From Mycobacterium attenuatum (lineage in GTDB: Bacteria > Actinomycetota > Actinomycetes > Mycobacteriales > Mycobacteriaceae), in NCBI RefSeq assembly GCF_900566085.1, contig NZ_UPHT01000004.1, forward strand, positions 36,715-100,714: DNA of 64,000 bases. Direction: 5' to 3'. This document shows positions 23,892 through 32,482 of this stretch, one piece after another; position 1 is the first letter of the stretch; each line of letters begins with the position of its first letter. The translations under genes were made by a program, and so were the position numbers. The notes under the pieces were generated by a model, which did no database searches, was not told where the DNA came from, and saw nothing but the letters and a program-made list of their open reading frames with translations.

Positions 23892-24782
23892 TCAACGCAC
23901 GAGCCGCAGCTGCCGCGCGGCCAGTCGCAGCGTCAGCCGCTGACCCCAGGACATGGCCAACGCATCGCTTTCGATGCCGTCGCCGAACGCCACGAGCCGA
24001 TCCGACTCCACATCGAGCGTCAGCATCGCGGCGGACAGGTCCCCCTCAACCAGGGATGTTCCCGTGGCGGGCGACGGCCAGGCCTCGCGCACAAACCACG
24101 CCAGCCGCGGTTCGGTCGGTCCCGGCAACACGAGACTGCTGTCGCGTTGTTCCCATATCGAGCGACACCATCCGGTTGCGCCGGTTCCAGTGGAGACGAT
24201 CACCCCGGACGACGCCTGCCGTTCGGCACGGCCGTCAGACAAGGCGAGCGTGTAGTGGGCGGTTTGATGGCTGGCATGGCCGACGAAGATCTCGTTGACG
24301 GCCAGTAGTTGCTGCCCGTCATCGGTCACTGCCTCGACCATGGTGCGCGGCTCCACATCGGTGCCGCCCTGCCCCGCGGCCCGGATCAGCGCACCGGCAT
24401 GGCCGGGGGCGTGCCGCACCAGGACCCCGGCGTTGCGATCCGGTTCCGGATCGACGCCGATCACCGGCTGACCATCAAGGTATTTGGCGGTGTTGGCCAC
24501 GAGCCCGTCCTGCCCCACCACGATCACGACGTCGCCGGGCTCGAACAGGAATCTGGGAAGGTCGGCCCGCTCGACCCGGCCACGTCGCCAGTCCGTCGGA
24601 ATCGCGGCGGCGACGGAGGTCAGGGCCGATTGGGTGCGGTCGTGCCGGATCTCGAGTTCGTCGATGCTGCGCCCGCGGCTGGACAGGAAGAACGCCGCCT
24701 GCCCGTGGGTACCGTGCCGGGCCAGGGCATCGTCGAGTTCGGTGCGCCGATGCACCACCACCGCCCTGGGTGGAAGCGTCAT
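23892..24782 (-). CDS. NAD kinase-like protein
   Basis: 296 residues, ATP-NAD kinase fold. EPGDVVIVVGQDGLVANTAKYL corresponds to the GGDG nucleotide loop, with GQDG in place of GGDG. The second half has the conserved VNEIFVGHASHQTAHYTL and SSGVIVSTGTGATGWCRS, matching the substrate-binding NE and SGSTAY-like regions. It may phosphorylate NAD or a related nucleotide. ATG overlaps the stop of the SPFH gene (ATGA), so the two form an operon controlled from the NrtR-type site at 25800. Confidence 0.8.
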   Translation of the reverse strand: MTLPPRAVVVHRRTELDDALARHGTHGQAAFFLSSRGRSIDELEIRHDRTQSALTSVAAAIPTDWRRGRVERADLPRFLFEPGDVVIVVGQDGLVANTAKYLDGQPVIGVDPEPDRNAGVLVRHAPGHAGALIRAAGQGGTDVEPRTMVEAVTDDGQQLLAVNEIFVGHASHQTAHYTLALSDGRAERQASSGVIVSTGTGATGWCRSIWEQRDSSLVLPGPTEPRLAWFVREAWPSPATGTSLVEGDLSAAMLTLDVESDRLVAFGDGIESDALAMSWGQRLTLRLAARQLRLVR

Positions 24783-25780
24783 TGCCCACCGGCCCCCAGT
24801 CGGGCCAGCACCGGTGCTAGCAGATCCGGCGTCAACACCAAGTGCTCGATCTTGGGCAGGTTGGCCGCCAGTTCCTTGACCGCCAGGCCCAGCAAGGTGG
24901 CCTCAGACAGGTCGCGATAGGCGGTCAGCCGCGCGGACTCGGCGGCCGCCTCGGCGTCGCCGACCAGCCGAGTGGCTTGTGCCCTAGCCTCGGCCAGCTG
25001 GACTTCGCGGCGAGCCTGCGCTTGGGTGGCGATCGCGTCAGCTGCCCAGGATTCCTGAGTTTTCAACCGCTCGTTGGCGCCGTTTTGGGCCACCAGCTCC
25101 TCTTCGCGGCGCGCCAGTTCGATCTTGGTTTGCAGTTCGTTCTCGCCGATGGCGCGTTCCCGTTCCACGGCCAGTGCCCGGCGCTCGAATGTGGCGCGGT
25201 CCGCCTCTTGCTGGACCTGTTCGCGGGCCGGGGTCTGCAGGGCGCGTTCCACCTCCGGCTCGGGGCGAATTGCCACCACGCGAACGCCGATTACCGCGAT
25301 GCCGGTTTCGGTGAGTCGGGTGTCGGTGGCGAGCCCCTGAGCCATGCGGTCGCGTACCGCGCTGATTCCGTCCACCAGCGCCGTGGCCAACATGGTGCGC
25401 GCCAGCAGGTCGAGCCCGTGCTGCTGAGCGGATTGGGTGAGCATTCCGGCCACCTGCTCCAGCGGGGCCGCACGCCAGTAGCCGGTGTTGGTGTCGATGG
25501 AAAAGTCGATACGCTGCGCGGCCAGCGCCGGGTCGACGATGCGGTAAGTCACGGTGGCCTGGACGGCCACATCCTGGAAATCGGCCGTCCTGGCGTGGAA
25601 CAGCAGCGGCAGTTCGCGGTCGTCGAGCGGGATCTCTGACAGGGCCGCGGTGAGCGGCAGAAACCAGAACGCCAGTCCGGGCCCGTCGTGCACAAGCTTG
25701 CCCCGGCGCAGCGCCCGGATGTGCGCGGTCGGTTCGACGCGCAGGTGACGTAGCAGTGGATAGTGGTTGATGACGGCCAT
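24779..25780 (-). CDS. SPFH/Band 7 (prohibitin-like) protein
   Basis: 333 residues from ATG 25780, preceded by AAGGAGG. The SPFH domain covers roughly residues 20-200 (LPLLFHARTADFQDVAVQAT, VTYRIVDPALAAQRIDFSI). A long charged helical stretch follows (ERRALAVERERAIGENELQT to RLVGDAEAAAESARL), the coiled coil through which these proteins oligomerise. There is no membrane helix at the N terminus, so association with the membrane would be peripheral. The role is unknown; pairing with an NAD kinase-like gene and an NrtR-type regulator suggests a link to NAD metabolism. Confidence 0.85.
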   Translation of the reverse strand: MAVINHYPLLRHLRVEPTAHIRALRRGKLVHDGPGLAFWFLPLTAALSEIPLDDRELPLLFHARTADFQDVAVQATVTYRIVDPALAAQRIDFSIDTNTGYWRAAPLEQVAGMLTQSAQQHGLDLLARTMLATALVDGISAVRDRMAQGLATDTRLTETGIAVIGVRVVAIRPEPEVERALQTPAREQVQQEADRATFERRALAVERERAIGENELQTKIELARREEELVAQNGANERLKTQESWAADAIATQAQARREVQLAEARAQATRLVGDAEAAAESARLTAYRDLSEATLLGLAVKELAANLPKIEHLVLTPDLLAPVLARLGAGGQ

Positions 25781-25799
25781 GGCGGCCACCTCCTTCGGA

Positions 25800-25820
25800 T
25801 TATCGTCTTGGTGCCGATAA
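25800..25820. promoter_or_regulatory. Candidate NrtR operator
   Basis: 21-bp inverted repeat TTATCG - 9 bp - CGATAA between the divergent SPFH operon and the NrtR-like gene, 20 bp upstream of the SPFH ATG. Size and position fit NrtR sites. Confidence 0.6.
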
Positions 25821-25860
25821 GGGGGGAAGCGCTTTCCGTCAATCCGACGATTAATCTGCA

Positions 25861-26586
25861 TTGGTGCCGCGTGACGAGCTGAACGACTATCCAGCGGTGG
25901 CGGTGACCGTCGACCTCGTGGCCTTGACGATCCGTGACGACTCGTTGTGTGCGTTGGTGGTCCGCCGCGGGCAACCGCCCTATGCCGGCCGCTGGGCACT
26001 ACCTGGCGGATTCGTTCGCCCCGGCGAGGACCTTGACGAGGCTGCCGCCCGTGAACTGATGGAGGAGACCGGTGTGCCGGTCGATCGGCTACACCTGGAG
26101 CAGCTGGCCAGCTATGGTGCGCCGCAACGTGATCCGCGCATGCGGGTGATCACGGTCGCGTATTTGGGCCTGGCGCCAGATCTTCCGCTGCCGGCCGCGG
26201 GCGGCGATGCTGCCGGTGCACGCTGGGCACCGGTATCGGAACTGATGACGGCCCGGCTCGCATTCGATCACCGCCAGATCCTGGCCGACGGCGTGGAACG
26301 CGCACGCGCAAAGCTCGAGTACACCCCGCTGGCGACCACCTTCTGCGCGGCCGAATTCACCGTTGCCGAACTGCGCCGGGTGTACGAAATCGTCTGGGGC
26401 ACGGCGTTGGACAGCCGGAACTTTCATCGCAAGGTCACCGGAACCGAAGGATTTCTAATTCCTACCGGGCGAACTACGACCCGTGACGGCGGCCGTCCGG
26501 CGCAGCTCTATCGGCCGGGCGAACTGCGATTTCTGCACCCCCCGATGACGCGTGCCAGTATCCCTGAACGCGGCGCGGGCGGCTGA
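25861..26586 (+). CDS. Nudix-domain regulator, NrtR family
   Basis: 241 residues. N-terminal Nudix domain: LVVRRGQPPYAGRWALPGGF, then ELMEETGV. The Nudix box REXXEEXGX reads RELMEETGV. The C-terminal part (EYTPLATTFCAAEFTVAELR, NFHRKVTGTEGFL) is the NrtR winged helix. NrtR proteins repress NAD biosynthesis or salvage genes and respond to ADP-ribose. It is divergent from an NAD kinase-like operon across a suitable palindrome. TTG 25861 or GTG 25864 are both possible starts; no strong ribosome binding site is visible. Confidence 0.83.
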   Translation: MVPRDELNDYPAVAVTVDLVALTIRDDSLCALVVRRGQPPYAGRWALPGGFVRPGEDLDEAAARELMEETGVPVDRLHLEQLASYGAPQRDPRMRVITVAYLGLAPDLPLPAAGGDAAGARWAPVSELMTARLAFDHRQILADGVERARAKLEYTPLATTFCAAEFTVAELRRVYEIVWGTALDSRNFHRKVTGTEGFLIPTGRTTTRDGGRPAQLYRPGELRFLHPPMTRASIPERGAGG

Positions 26587-26771
26587 GCATCGCCGGGGCG
26601 ACAGCAAGCCCGGTTGATGACGCGCCGCGACTTCGAATTCGAATCTGCCGTGGAGCACGCGCCGGTGTCGTTTTCGCGCCAGGGGAAGGGCTGCCGGTTG
26701 CCCGCTAACGCGCGCAGACCTGTCGTCCAGGATTGGCGTTTCTCACATGGCGGCACTATTTTACTGGCGTG

Positions 26772-27779
26772 ATGTCAATAGCAGCTGGTGCTGTAGCTCG
26801 GTGGATCACCCCTTTTCTAGCGGTTGCGACCGTTGCCGGCCTGGTTTCTGCTGGTTCCGCGCATGTTGGTGCTGCCCGCGAGGTGCGTCTGGCTGATGCG
26901 GGAAACCCGCTGGCGGGACAACCCTTCTACGTGGACCCGGCGTCGGCGGCCATGGGCGCCGCGCGTAGCGCCAATCCGCCAAGTCCGCAGCTGGCCGCCA
27001 TCGCCAACACCCCGCAGGCATACTGGCTTGACCAGGCATTTCCTGCTGGGTCGGTTGGGGGGAGGGTCGCGGCCTACAGCGGCGCGGCGCAGGCAGCCGG
27101 CAGCATGCCGATTTTTGCGCTGTACGGGATTCCGCATCGCGACTGCGGTAGTTACGCATCCGGCGGGTTCGCGTCAGGGGCGGACTACCGCCAGTGGATC
27201 GACAGTATCGCCTCCGGCCTGGGCGGCTCGCCTGCGGCGATCATCGTCGAACCCGACGCGCTCGACATGGCCGATTGCCTTTCGGCCGACCAGCGCCAGG
27301 AACGCTTCGATCTGATCCGCTACGCAGTGGACACGCTGACCCGCGATCCGGCCGCCGCCGTCTATGTCGACGGCGGACACTCGCGCTGGTTGAGCGCCGA
27401 GGAGATCGCCGCCAGGCTCAACCAGGCCGGTGTGGGCCACGCGCGGGGTTTCAGCCTCAATGTCTCGAACTTCTTCAGTACCGACGAGGAAACCGGTTAC
27501 GGCGAGGCGGTTTCGGGGATGACCAACGGTGCGCACTACGTGATCGACACGTCGCGCAACGGCGCCGGCCCTGCGCCCGACTCCGCGCTGAGCTGGTGCA
27601 ACCCCGGCGGTCGCGCGTTGGGCACCCCGCCCACCACGGCTACTGCGGGCGCGCATGCCGACGCCTATCTGTGGATCAAACGTCCCGGCGAATCCGACGG
27701 ATCGTGCAACGGGGGCCCCTCGGCGGGTCATTTCGTGAGCCAGTACGCCATCGATCTGGCCCAAAACGCGGGCCAATAG
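26772..27779 (+). CDS. celA1: Secreted endo-beta-1,4-glucanase, GH6 family
   Basis: 335 residues from ATG 26772 with a signal peptide (hydrophobic stretch FLAVATVAGLVSAGSAHVGA). GH6 features: YGIPHRDCGSYASGG, AAIIVEPDALDMADC (catalytic Asp region) and FSLNVSNFFSTDEETGYGE, with a C-terminal SHxxH-like LWIKRPGESDGSCNGGP and disulfide cysteines. It hydrolyses cellulose-type glucans outside the cell. It resembles M. tuberculosis CelA1 (Rv0062), which also lies a few genes after dnaB, and there is no separate carbohydrate-binding module. The 185 bp before it hold no gene. Confidence 0.9.
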   Translation: MSIAAGAVARWITPFLAVATVAGLVSAGSAHVGAAREVRLADAGNPLAGQPFYVDPASAAMGAARSANPPSPQLAAIANTPQAYWLDQAFPAGSVGGRVAAYSGAAQAAGSMPIFALYGIPHRDCGSYASGGFASGADYRQWIDSIASGLGGSPAAIIVEPDALDMADCLSADQRQERFDLIRYAVDTLTRDPAAAVYVDGGHSRWLSAEEIAARLNQAGVGHARGFSLNVSNFFSTDEETGYGEAVSGMTNGAHYVIDTSRNGAGPAPDSALSWCNPGGRALGTPPTTATAGAHADAYLWIKRPGESDGSCNGGPSAGHFVSQYAIDLAQNAGQ

Positions 27780-27909
27780 GACCCACACGCGTTGACCCGC
27801 CCGTCACGAGGCCGCTCGCACGCGGTCGGCGCCTGACCAGCCGGGTCCCGTGAGCGCGTAACAGCGGCCCATTGGCGCGAGGGCATCGGCGTTGGATTAG
27901 CGTGGCCAG

Positions 27910-29073
27910 GTGCTGGCTACGGTTGCGGTGGAGAATTACCGTTCGTTGCGCCAGGTAGTGGTTTCCCTGGGTCAGCTCACCGTCGTCACCGGTCCCAACG
28001 GCAGTGGAAAGTCCAACCTGTATCGGGCTTTGCGGCTGCTCGCCGATTCGGCCCGCAACGGCGCAGTGGCCGCGCTGGCTCGCGAGGGCGGATTGAGCTC
28101 GACGATATGGGCCGGCCCGGCAGTGATTGGTAAGTCAGTGCGACAGGGGCGTCATCAGATACAGGGGACGGTGCGCGCGGAGTCGGTCAGCCTGAAACTG
28201 GGCTTTGCCGGCGACGATTTCGGCTATGCCCTGGACCTCGGGCTGCCCATTGCCAGCTGTACGGCGTTCGGGCTCGATCCGGAGGTCAAGGTCGAGGCGC
28301 TGTGGGTCGGTCCGGTATGGCGCCCCGCCACGGTGATAGCGCAGCGCGGTGGCCCGACCGCCCGGGTGTGCGACGGGGACGGTGGCTGGCATGTGATTGC
28401 CGACGTGCTGCGACCTTTCGACTCGATGCTCAGCGAGCTGGCGGATCCGGTGCGAGCACCCGAGCTGATGCAGCTGCGGGAGCGGATGCGCAACTGGCGC
28501 TTTTACGATCATCTGCGCACCGACGCCGACGCGCCGGCGCGCCAGCCCCGAATTGGCACGCGCACAACGGTATTGGGTCACGACGGCGCTGACCTGGCCG
28601 CGGCTTTGCAAACGATTCGCGAGATCGGCGACGACGGAGCACTCAGTGCAGCCATCGAACGAGCGTTTCCGGGTAGCAGCGTCGATATCCGCAGCACCGG
28701 TGGGCGCTTCGAACTCGTGCTGCATCAGCCTGGAATGCTGCGGCCATTGGGCGCGACCGAGTTGTCTGACGGCACCCTGCGATATCTGCTGTGGGCCGCG
28801 GCTCTGCTGACGCCTCGTCCACCCCAAATGCTCGTGCTCAACGAACCCGAGACCAGCTTGCATCCCGAGTTGTTGCCCGCTCTGGCAGCGTTGATCGCCA
28901 CGGCAGCCCAGAACAGCCAAATCATCGTCGTGACCCACTCCGAGCCCCTGGTCGCGACCCTGCAACAGGCCGCAGAGGTACACACCGTGCGTCTGACCAA
29001 AGAATTCGGAGAGACGCGTATTGCGGGCCAGCGCCTGCTCGACCGACCGCCATGGCATTGGCCACCACGCTAG
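27910..29073 (+). CDS. RecF/OLD-like AAA ATPase
   Basis: 387 residues. Walker A TGPNGSGKSNLYRALRLL near residue 30, ABC-type signature region LSDGTLRYLLWAAALL and Walker B LVLNEPETSLHPELLPALAAL with a following VVTHSEPLV switch. This is the AAA_21/SMC-like family of single-chain ATPases. There is no TOPRIM domain, so it is not a full OLD nuclease. The function is unknown; some relatives are halves of defence systems, but no partner nuclease is adjacent. GTG 27910 follows a gap of 130 bp with no other gene. Confidence 0.82.
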   Translation: MLATVAVENYRSLRQVVVSLGQLTVVTGPNGSGKSNLYRALRLLADSARNGAVAALAREGGLSSTIWAGPAVIGKSVRQGRHQIQGTVRAESVSLKLGFAGDDFGYALDLGLPIASCTAFGLDPEVKVEALWVGPVWRPATVIAQRGGPTARVCDGDGGWHVIADVLRPFDSMLSELADPVRAPELMQLRERMRNWRFYDHLRTDADAPARQPRIGTRTTVLGHDGADLAAALQTIREIGDDGALSAAIERAFPGSSVDIRSTGGRFELVLHQPGMLRPLGATELSDGTLRYLLWAAALLTPRPPQMLVLNEPETSLHPELLPALAALIATAAQNSQIIVVTHSEPLVATLQQAAEVHTVRLTKEFGETRIAGQRLLDRPPWHWPPR

Positions 29074-29096
29074 GTTTACCCGTTGAGACGTGCGTT

Positions 29097-29543
29097 CTAC
29101 CGGCCGGTAGCCCCCGACGCTCCTGTGTTGGCGTGAATGTTTCTGGCGCCCTTGACGTTACGTAGGCCAGAGCAATTCACACAGCCGATGCAGCCGACAC
29201 AGTCGGTGCAACGCACACAGCCGATACAGGCCACGCACCGGGCGCAGGCGATGCACGCCAGGCATGCCACGCATTCGCGGACACCTACGCACAACACGCT
29301 CAGCGCGCTGGCAATCACCGCAATGCTGCCCGCGATCGCCGTCGACCCGGCGACGGCGATGCTGCCCGCGGTCGCGACCGAACCTGCCACTGCAACACTG
29401 CCCGCCGTCGCCGCCGACCCGGCGACGGCAACGCTGCCCGCGGTCGCGACGGAGCCCGCGACCGCAACGCTGTCCGTCGAGGCCAACGAACCCACAATGC
29501 TGTCGGCATCGGCGGTCACCGTCGCCTCCCATGGAATTGCCAT
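29097..29543 (-). CDS. Repeat protein: Ala/Val/Ser hexapeptide array plus CxxC array
   Basis: 148 residues from ATG 29543 (MAIPWEATVTADADS). Residues 20-80 are repeats of about six residues of the type (V/I)AVAGS and ATAGS. Residues 85-130 are a Cys array: CVACLACIACARCVACIGC, VRCTDC, VGCIGC, VNCSG, about one Cys pair per turn of six residues. The end reads GLRNVKGARN. The six-residue spacing suggests a beta-solenoid. The plus strand is also open here but its frame runs antisense into rnz, so I prefer this strand. Role unknown; the cysteines could bind metal or form disulfides. Confidence 0.62.
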   Translation of the reverse strand: MAIPWEATVTADADSIVGSLASTDSVAVAGSVATAGSVAVAGSAATAGSVAVAGSVATAGSIAVAGSTAIAGSIAVIASALSVLCVGVRECVACLACIACARCVACIGCVRCTDCVGCIGCVNCSGLRNVKGARNIHANTGASGATGR

Positions 29544-29781
29544 GCACACATCTTCTCAGCCAGCGCGGTGGAGTTCGACCTACACACCGATCAGCATCAA
29601 CCGGCGCCGTCCATGGTTTCCGGTACGCATGCGGTCTACCGGTGTCCCCCGACGTTGCCAGCCGTATCGTGACCGCCAGCGATCGACTGGGAGAGGTAAC
29701 CTCCGGAAGTTCTTCGCTGGGCGAAATCGGATGCACGACCACCGCGCTAAGCAGCAGCGCGCGTTCCCGTTCTCGCCGCTC

Positions 29782-30696
29782 TCACTGCCGTTTGGGGACC
29801 GATATCCGCGCCAGATCCTCGGCGATTATCAGGTCGCCGTCGAATACCTCGGCCGCTTCGTCGCGAAAACTTCGGGCGTCGGGGTATCGCTGAGAGAAAT
29901 GCGTGAGCACCAGCCGCCGCACTCCGCACTCGGCCGCGACCCGCGCCGCTTGCCGTGCGGTCAAATGTCCGTAATGTGCGGCCAGCTCCGAATCCTGGCT
30001 GAGAAATGTCGCCTCGATCACCAACAGGTCCACACCCTCGGCCAGAGCATAGACCGCGTCGCACAATCGGGTGTCCATCACGAAGGCGAATCGCTGGCCC
30101 CGGCGTGCCTCGCTGACTTCTGACAAATCGACTGTGTGCCCGTCGATTTGGACCGACCCGGCCCGGTGCAACTCGCCTACTGCGGGCCCCGCGATTCCGA
30201 AACGCGCCAGCAGCTCGGGCACGAACCTCCGGCCGTCGGGCTCGATCAGCCGGTAGCCGATCGCGTCCACGGAATGATCGAGCCGTCGCGCTTCCAGGAC
30301 CCCGAACGCTCCCGTCGCCACCGGCCCGTCTACGGAGACCGGCTCCGCGCGCACGTCCGCACGGTCGTGGAAAATGCTGGCGTGGCGCAGGCGCGTGAAG
30401 AATTCTCGTCCGGAGGCCGGGAAGTAGGCGTGCACCCGATGTTGGGGCCCGTCCAACGACAACCGTTGCACCACCCCGGGAACACCCAGGCAGTGGTCGC
30501 CATGAAAGTGTGTCAGACACAGCCGTGTTACGGCTGTGAGAGGCACCCCGGCCAGCAGCATTTGCCGCTGGGTCCCCTCGCCGGGGTCGAACAGCAGCCG
30601 CTCCGCATCCCAGCGCAGCAGGTATCCGTTGTGGTTGCGGTGTCGGGTTGGCACCTGACTAGAGGTACCGAGCACAATCAACTCCCGGACCGACAC
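29782..30696 (-). CDS. rnz: Ribonuclease Z
   Basis: 304 residues, metallo-beta-lactamase fold. The metal site [14 protein letters not shown], the following Asp/His in [10 protein letters not shown] and the C-terminal [11 protein letters not shown] motif are typical of RNase Z. It removes 3' trailers from tRNA precursors or, in CCA-encoding bacteria, serves in RNA turnover. N-terminal [20 protein letters not shown] is also a family signature. Equivalent to Rv2407. Confidence 0.92.
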   Translation of the reverse strand: MSVRELIVLGTSSQVPTRHRNHNGYLLRWDAERLLFDPGEGTQRQMLLAGVPLTAVTRLCLTHFHGDHCLGVPGVVQRLSLDGPQHRVHAYFPASGREFFTRLRHASIFHDRADVRAEPVSVDGPVATGAFGVLEARRLDHSVDAIGYRLIEPDGRRFVPELLARFGIAGPAVGELHRAGSVQIDGHTVDLSEVSEARRGQRFAFVMDTRLCDAVYALAEGVDLLVIEATFLSQDSELAAHYGHLTARQAARVAAECGVRRLVLTHFSQRYPDARSFRDEAAEVFDGDLIIAEDLARISVPKRQ

Positions 30697-30767
30697 AGTC
30701 CGAGACTACGACCCGCGCTGAAGTCGGTCGCTGGTGATATCCGGCGAATTGGCCTTATCGTCTAGCC

Positions 30768-31487
30768 GTGACCATCAGCTACGACGATGCGTTACGGGAG
30801 CGGATTCAGGCTCACCTGGCTGATCACGACCGCCGCGAGGTCACCGACCCGACCAAGCGGCATGCCGCCGTCGCCGTGGTGCTCGTCGACTCCGAGGTCG
30901 GTGAGGACGGGGTGGCTCCGGTGCCGGTGGGCGAGCAGTTCGCCAGCCGGCAGCCGCCCGTGTCAATCGTCGACAGTCGTCTGGTCCACGCCTCGGGCGG
31001 CGCTGCTTTTCTGTTGTGCCGCCGGGCATCTCGTCTGACTTCGCATGCCGCGCAGTGGGCGCTGCCCGGTGGCCGGATGGATCAGGGCGAAAGCGCGATC
31101 GATGCCGCGCTGCGGGAACTCGACGAAGAGGTCGGCATCCGGTTGGCGGGCACGGCCGTGCTGGGCCTGCTCGACGACTACCCGACGCGGTCCGGCTATG
31201 TCATCACGCCGGTGGTGATCTGGGGCGGCGGGCGGCTGCAACCCCGACCAGAGCCCGACGAGGTGGTCGCCGTATACCGGGTGGGACTGCACCAGTTACA
31301 GCGCGAGGACTCGCCGCGATTCATTGCAATCCCGGAGAGCCCGCGACCAGTGGTGCAAATTCCGTTGGGTGATCACCTGATTCACGCGCCCACTGGCGCG
31401 GTGTTGCTGCAGCTGCGCTGGCTGTGTCTGGAAGGTCGCCACGACCCCGTCGACGAGTTAGAGCAACCGGTATTCGCCTGGAAATAG
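30768..31487 (+). CDS. Nudix hydrolase
   Basis: 239 residues. Nudix box GGRMDQGES-x7-RELDEEVGI is complete (G-x5-E-x7-REU-x-EE-x-GU). The architecture, with an N-terminal extension and TRSGYVITPVVIWGG, resembles CoA pyrophosphatases (NudL). It likely hydrolyses a nucleoside diphosphate derivative. GTG 30768 lies 71 bp from divergent rnz. Confidence 0.85.
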   Translation: MTISYDDALRERIQAHLADHDRREVTDPTKRHAAVAVVLVDSEVGEDGVAPVPVGEQFASRQPPVSIVDSRLVHASGGAAFLLCRRASRLTSHAAQWALPGGRMDQGESAIDAALRELDEEVGIRLAGTAVLGLLDDYPTRSGYVITPVVIWGGGRLQPRPEPDEVVAVYRVGLHQLQREDSPRFIAIPESPRPVVQIPLGDHLIHAPTGAVLLQLRWLCLEGRHDPVDELEQPVFAWK

Positions 31488-31558
31488 GCAGGCCTCCGGC
31501 GATCGCCGCTTAGTTCGAAATCCATTGGTGGCCCAGGGGCTTCGATGCCGGGTGTGCC

Positions 31559-32320
31559 TCAGGGCAGCGGTATGACCCCAGCCACACCAAGCATCAAGAT
31601 GATTCCCGGCAACAGGTTGGTCACCTGGTGTGCGACGATGCTGGCCAACAGGCCGCCGGAGTACAACCGCGCAAGCGCGATCGGGATCGCCACCACTACC
31701 AATAGCGGGGCCCGGGTGAACTCCAGATGAGCCAGCGCGAATACCACGGTAGTTACCACCAGCGCAGCCCACCGCCCCCAGCGCCGATCCACCGCTCCCC
31801 ACAGCAGTCCCCGGAAGATGATCTCTTCGCACAGCGGCCCGACGAACGCCACCAGCGCGAACACGGCGATCGCCCATGGCCAGGAAGCTTGGACACCAGT
31901 GAAAACCGTGGCCACAGCGGATTTCACACCCGGCCCGACGAGCGAGGCGTAGATCATCGAAGCGGGCACCGTCACCAACAACCCACCTAACCCGAACGTC
32001 AATCCCAGCCGCACCCCTTGCCACGACCAGTGCAACTGCAGATCGGCGCGCGGACCGTTGCCGCGCAGCTTCGTCATGAGCACGGCCAGCCCGGCCGCGA
32101 CCACGGTCGGGGCTCCCACCGCTAGCGCAAGCATCCCCGCCGATAACCGGCCCCTATCGGCAAGGGCGCCGACGAAGGCGGCAGAGGTCAGTAGGTAGAC
32201 CAGCCCTACCAGTAAGAAGGCGCCCAGACCCCAGCGGTGCGCAGGTGCGCAATCCGAGACCGGTGTCGGATTCGCTGACGGCCCGGGTGCAGCGGGCTCG
32301 TCGGCATGCTCGGTGTCCAC
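31559..32320 (-). CDS. CPBP-family intramembrane metalloprotease
   Basis: 253 residues with about seven membrane helices. The Abi/CPBP motifs are present: GPLCEEIIFRGLLWGAV (EExxxR), FALAHLEF (first His) and ASIVAHQVTNLLPG (second His). The N-terminal 30 residues are a Pro/Ala-rich cytoplasmic tail. Members cleave membrane peptides or prenylated proteins; the target here is unknown. Confidence 0.88.
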   Translation of the reverse strand: MDTEHADEPAAPGPSANPTPVSDCAPAHRWGLGAFLLVGLVYLLTSAAFVGALADRGRLSAGMLALAVGAPTVVAAGLAVLMTKLRGNGPRADLQLHWSWQGVRLGLTFGLGGLLVTVPASMIYASLVGPGVKSAVATVFTGVQASWPWAIAVFALVAFVGPLCEEIIFRGLLWGAVDRRWGRWAALVVTTVVFALAHLEFTRAPLLVVVAIPIALARLYSGGLLASIVAHQVTNLLPGIILMLGVAGVIPLP

Positions 32321-32482
32321 GCCGCGACGCTACCGCTTCACGTCGGCGTGGGCATGCGACGGCCCGGCAGGGTGGCCCGGCAACCGCTTGACATCGGCGG
32401 CAACCGCTACGCCAAGCACCGCGGAGGGTCGCGCGCGGTGAGTGAGAAGATCGATGGGAGAGTCGAACGCGCCGAAGATTAG

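Noticed and set aside
27910..29073. Two-gene OLD/Gabija-like defence system
   Set aside because: No TOPRIM domain, no UvrD-like or nuclease partner on either side.
29137..30123. 328-residue plus-strand frame across the repeat protein and rnz
   Set aside because: Its second half is antisense to rnz and shows no conserved motif; it is open because of the high GC and repeat structure.
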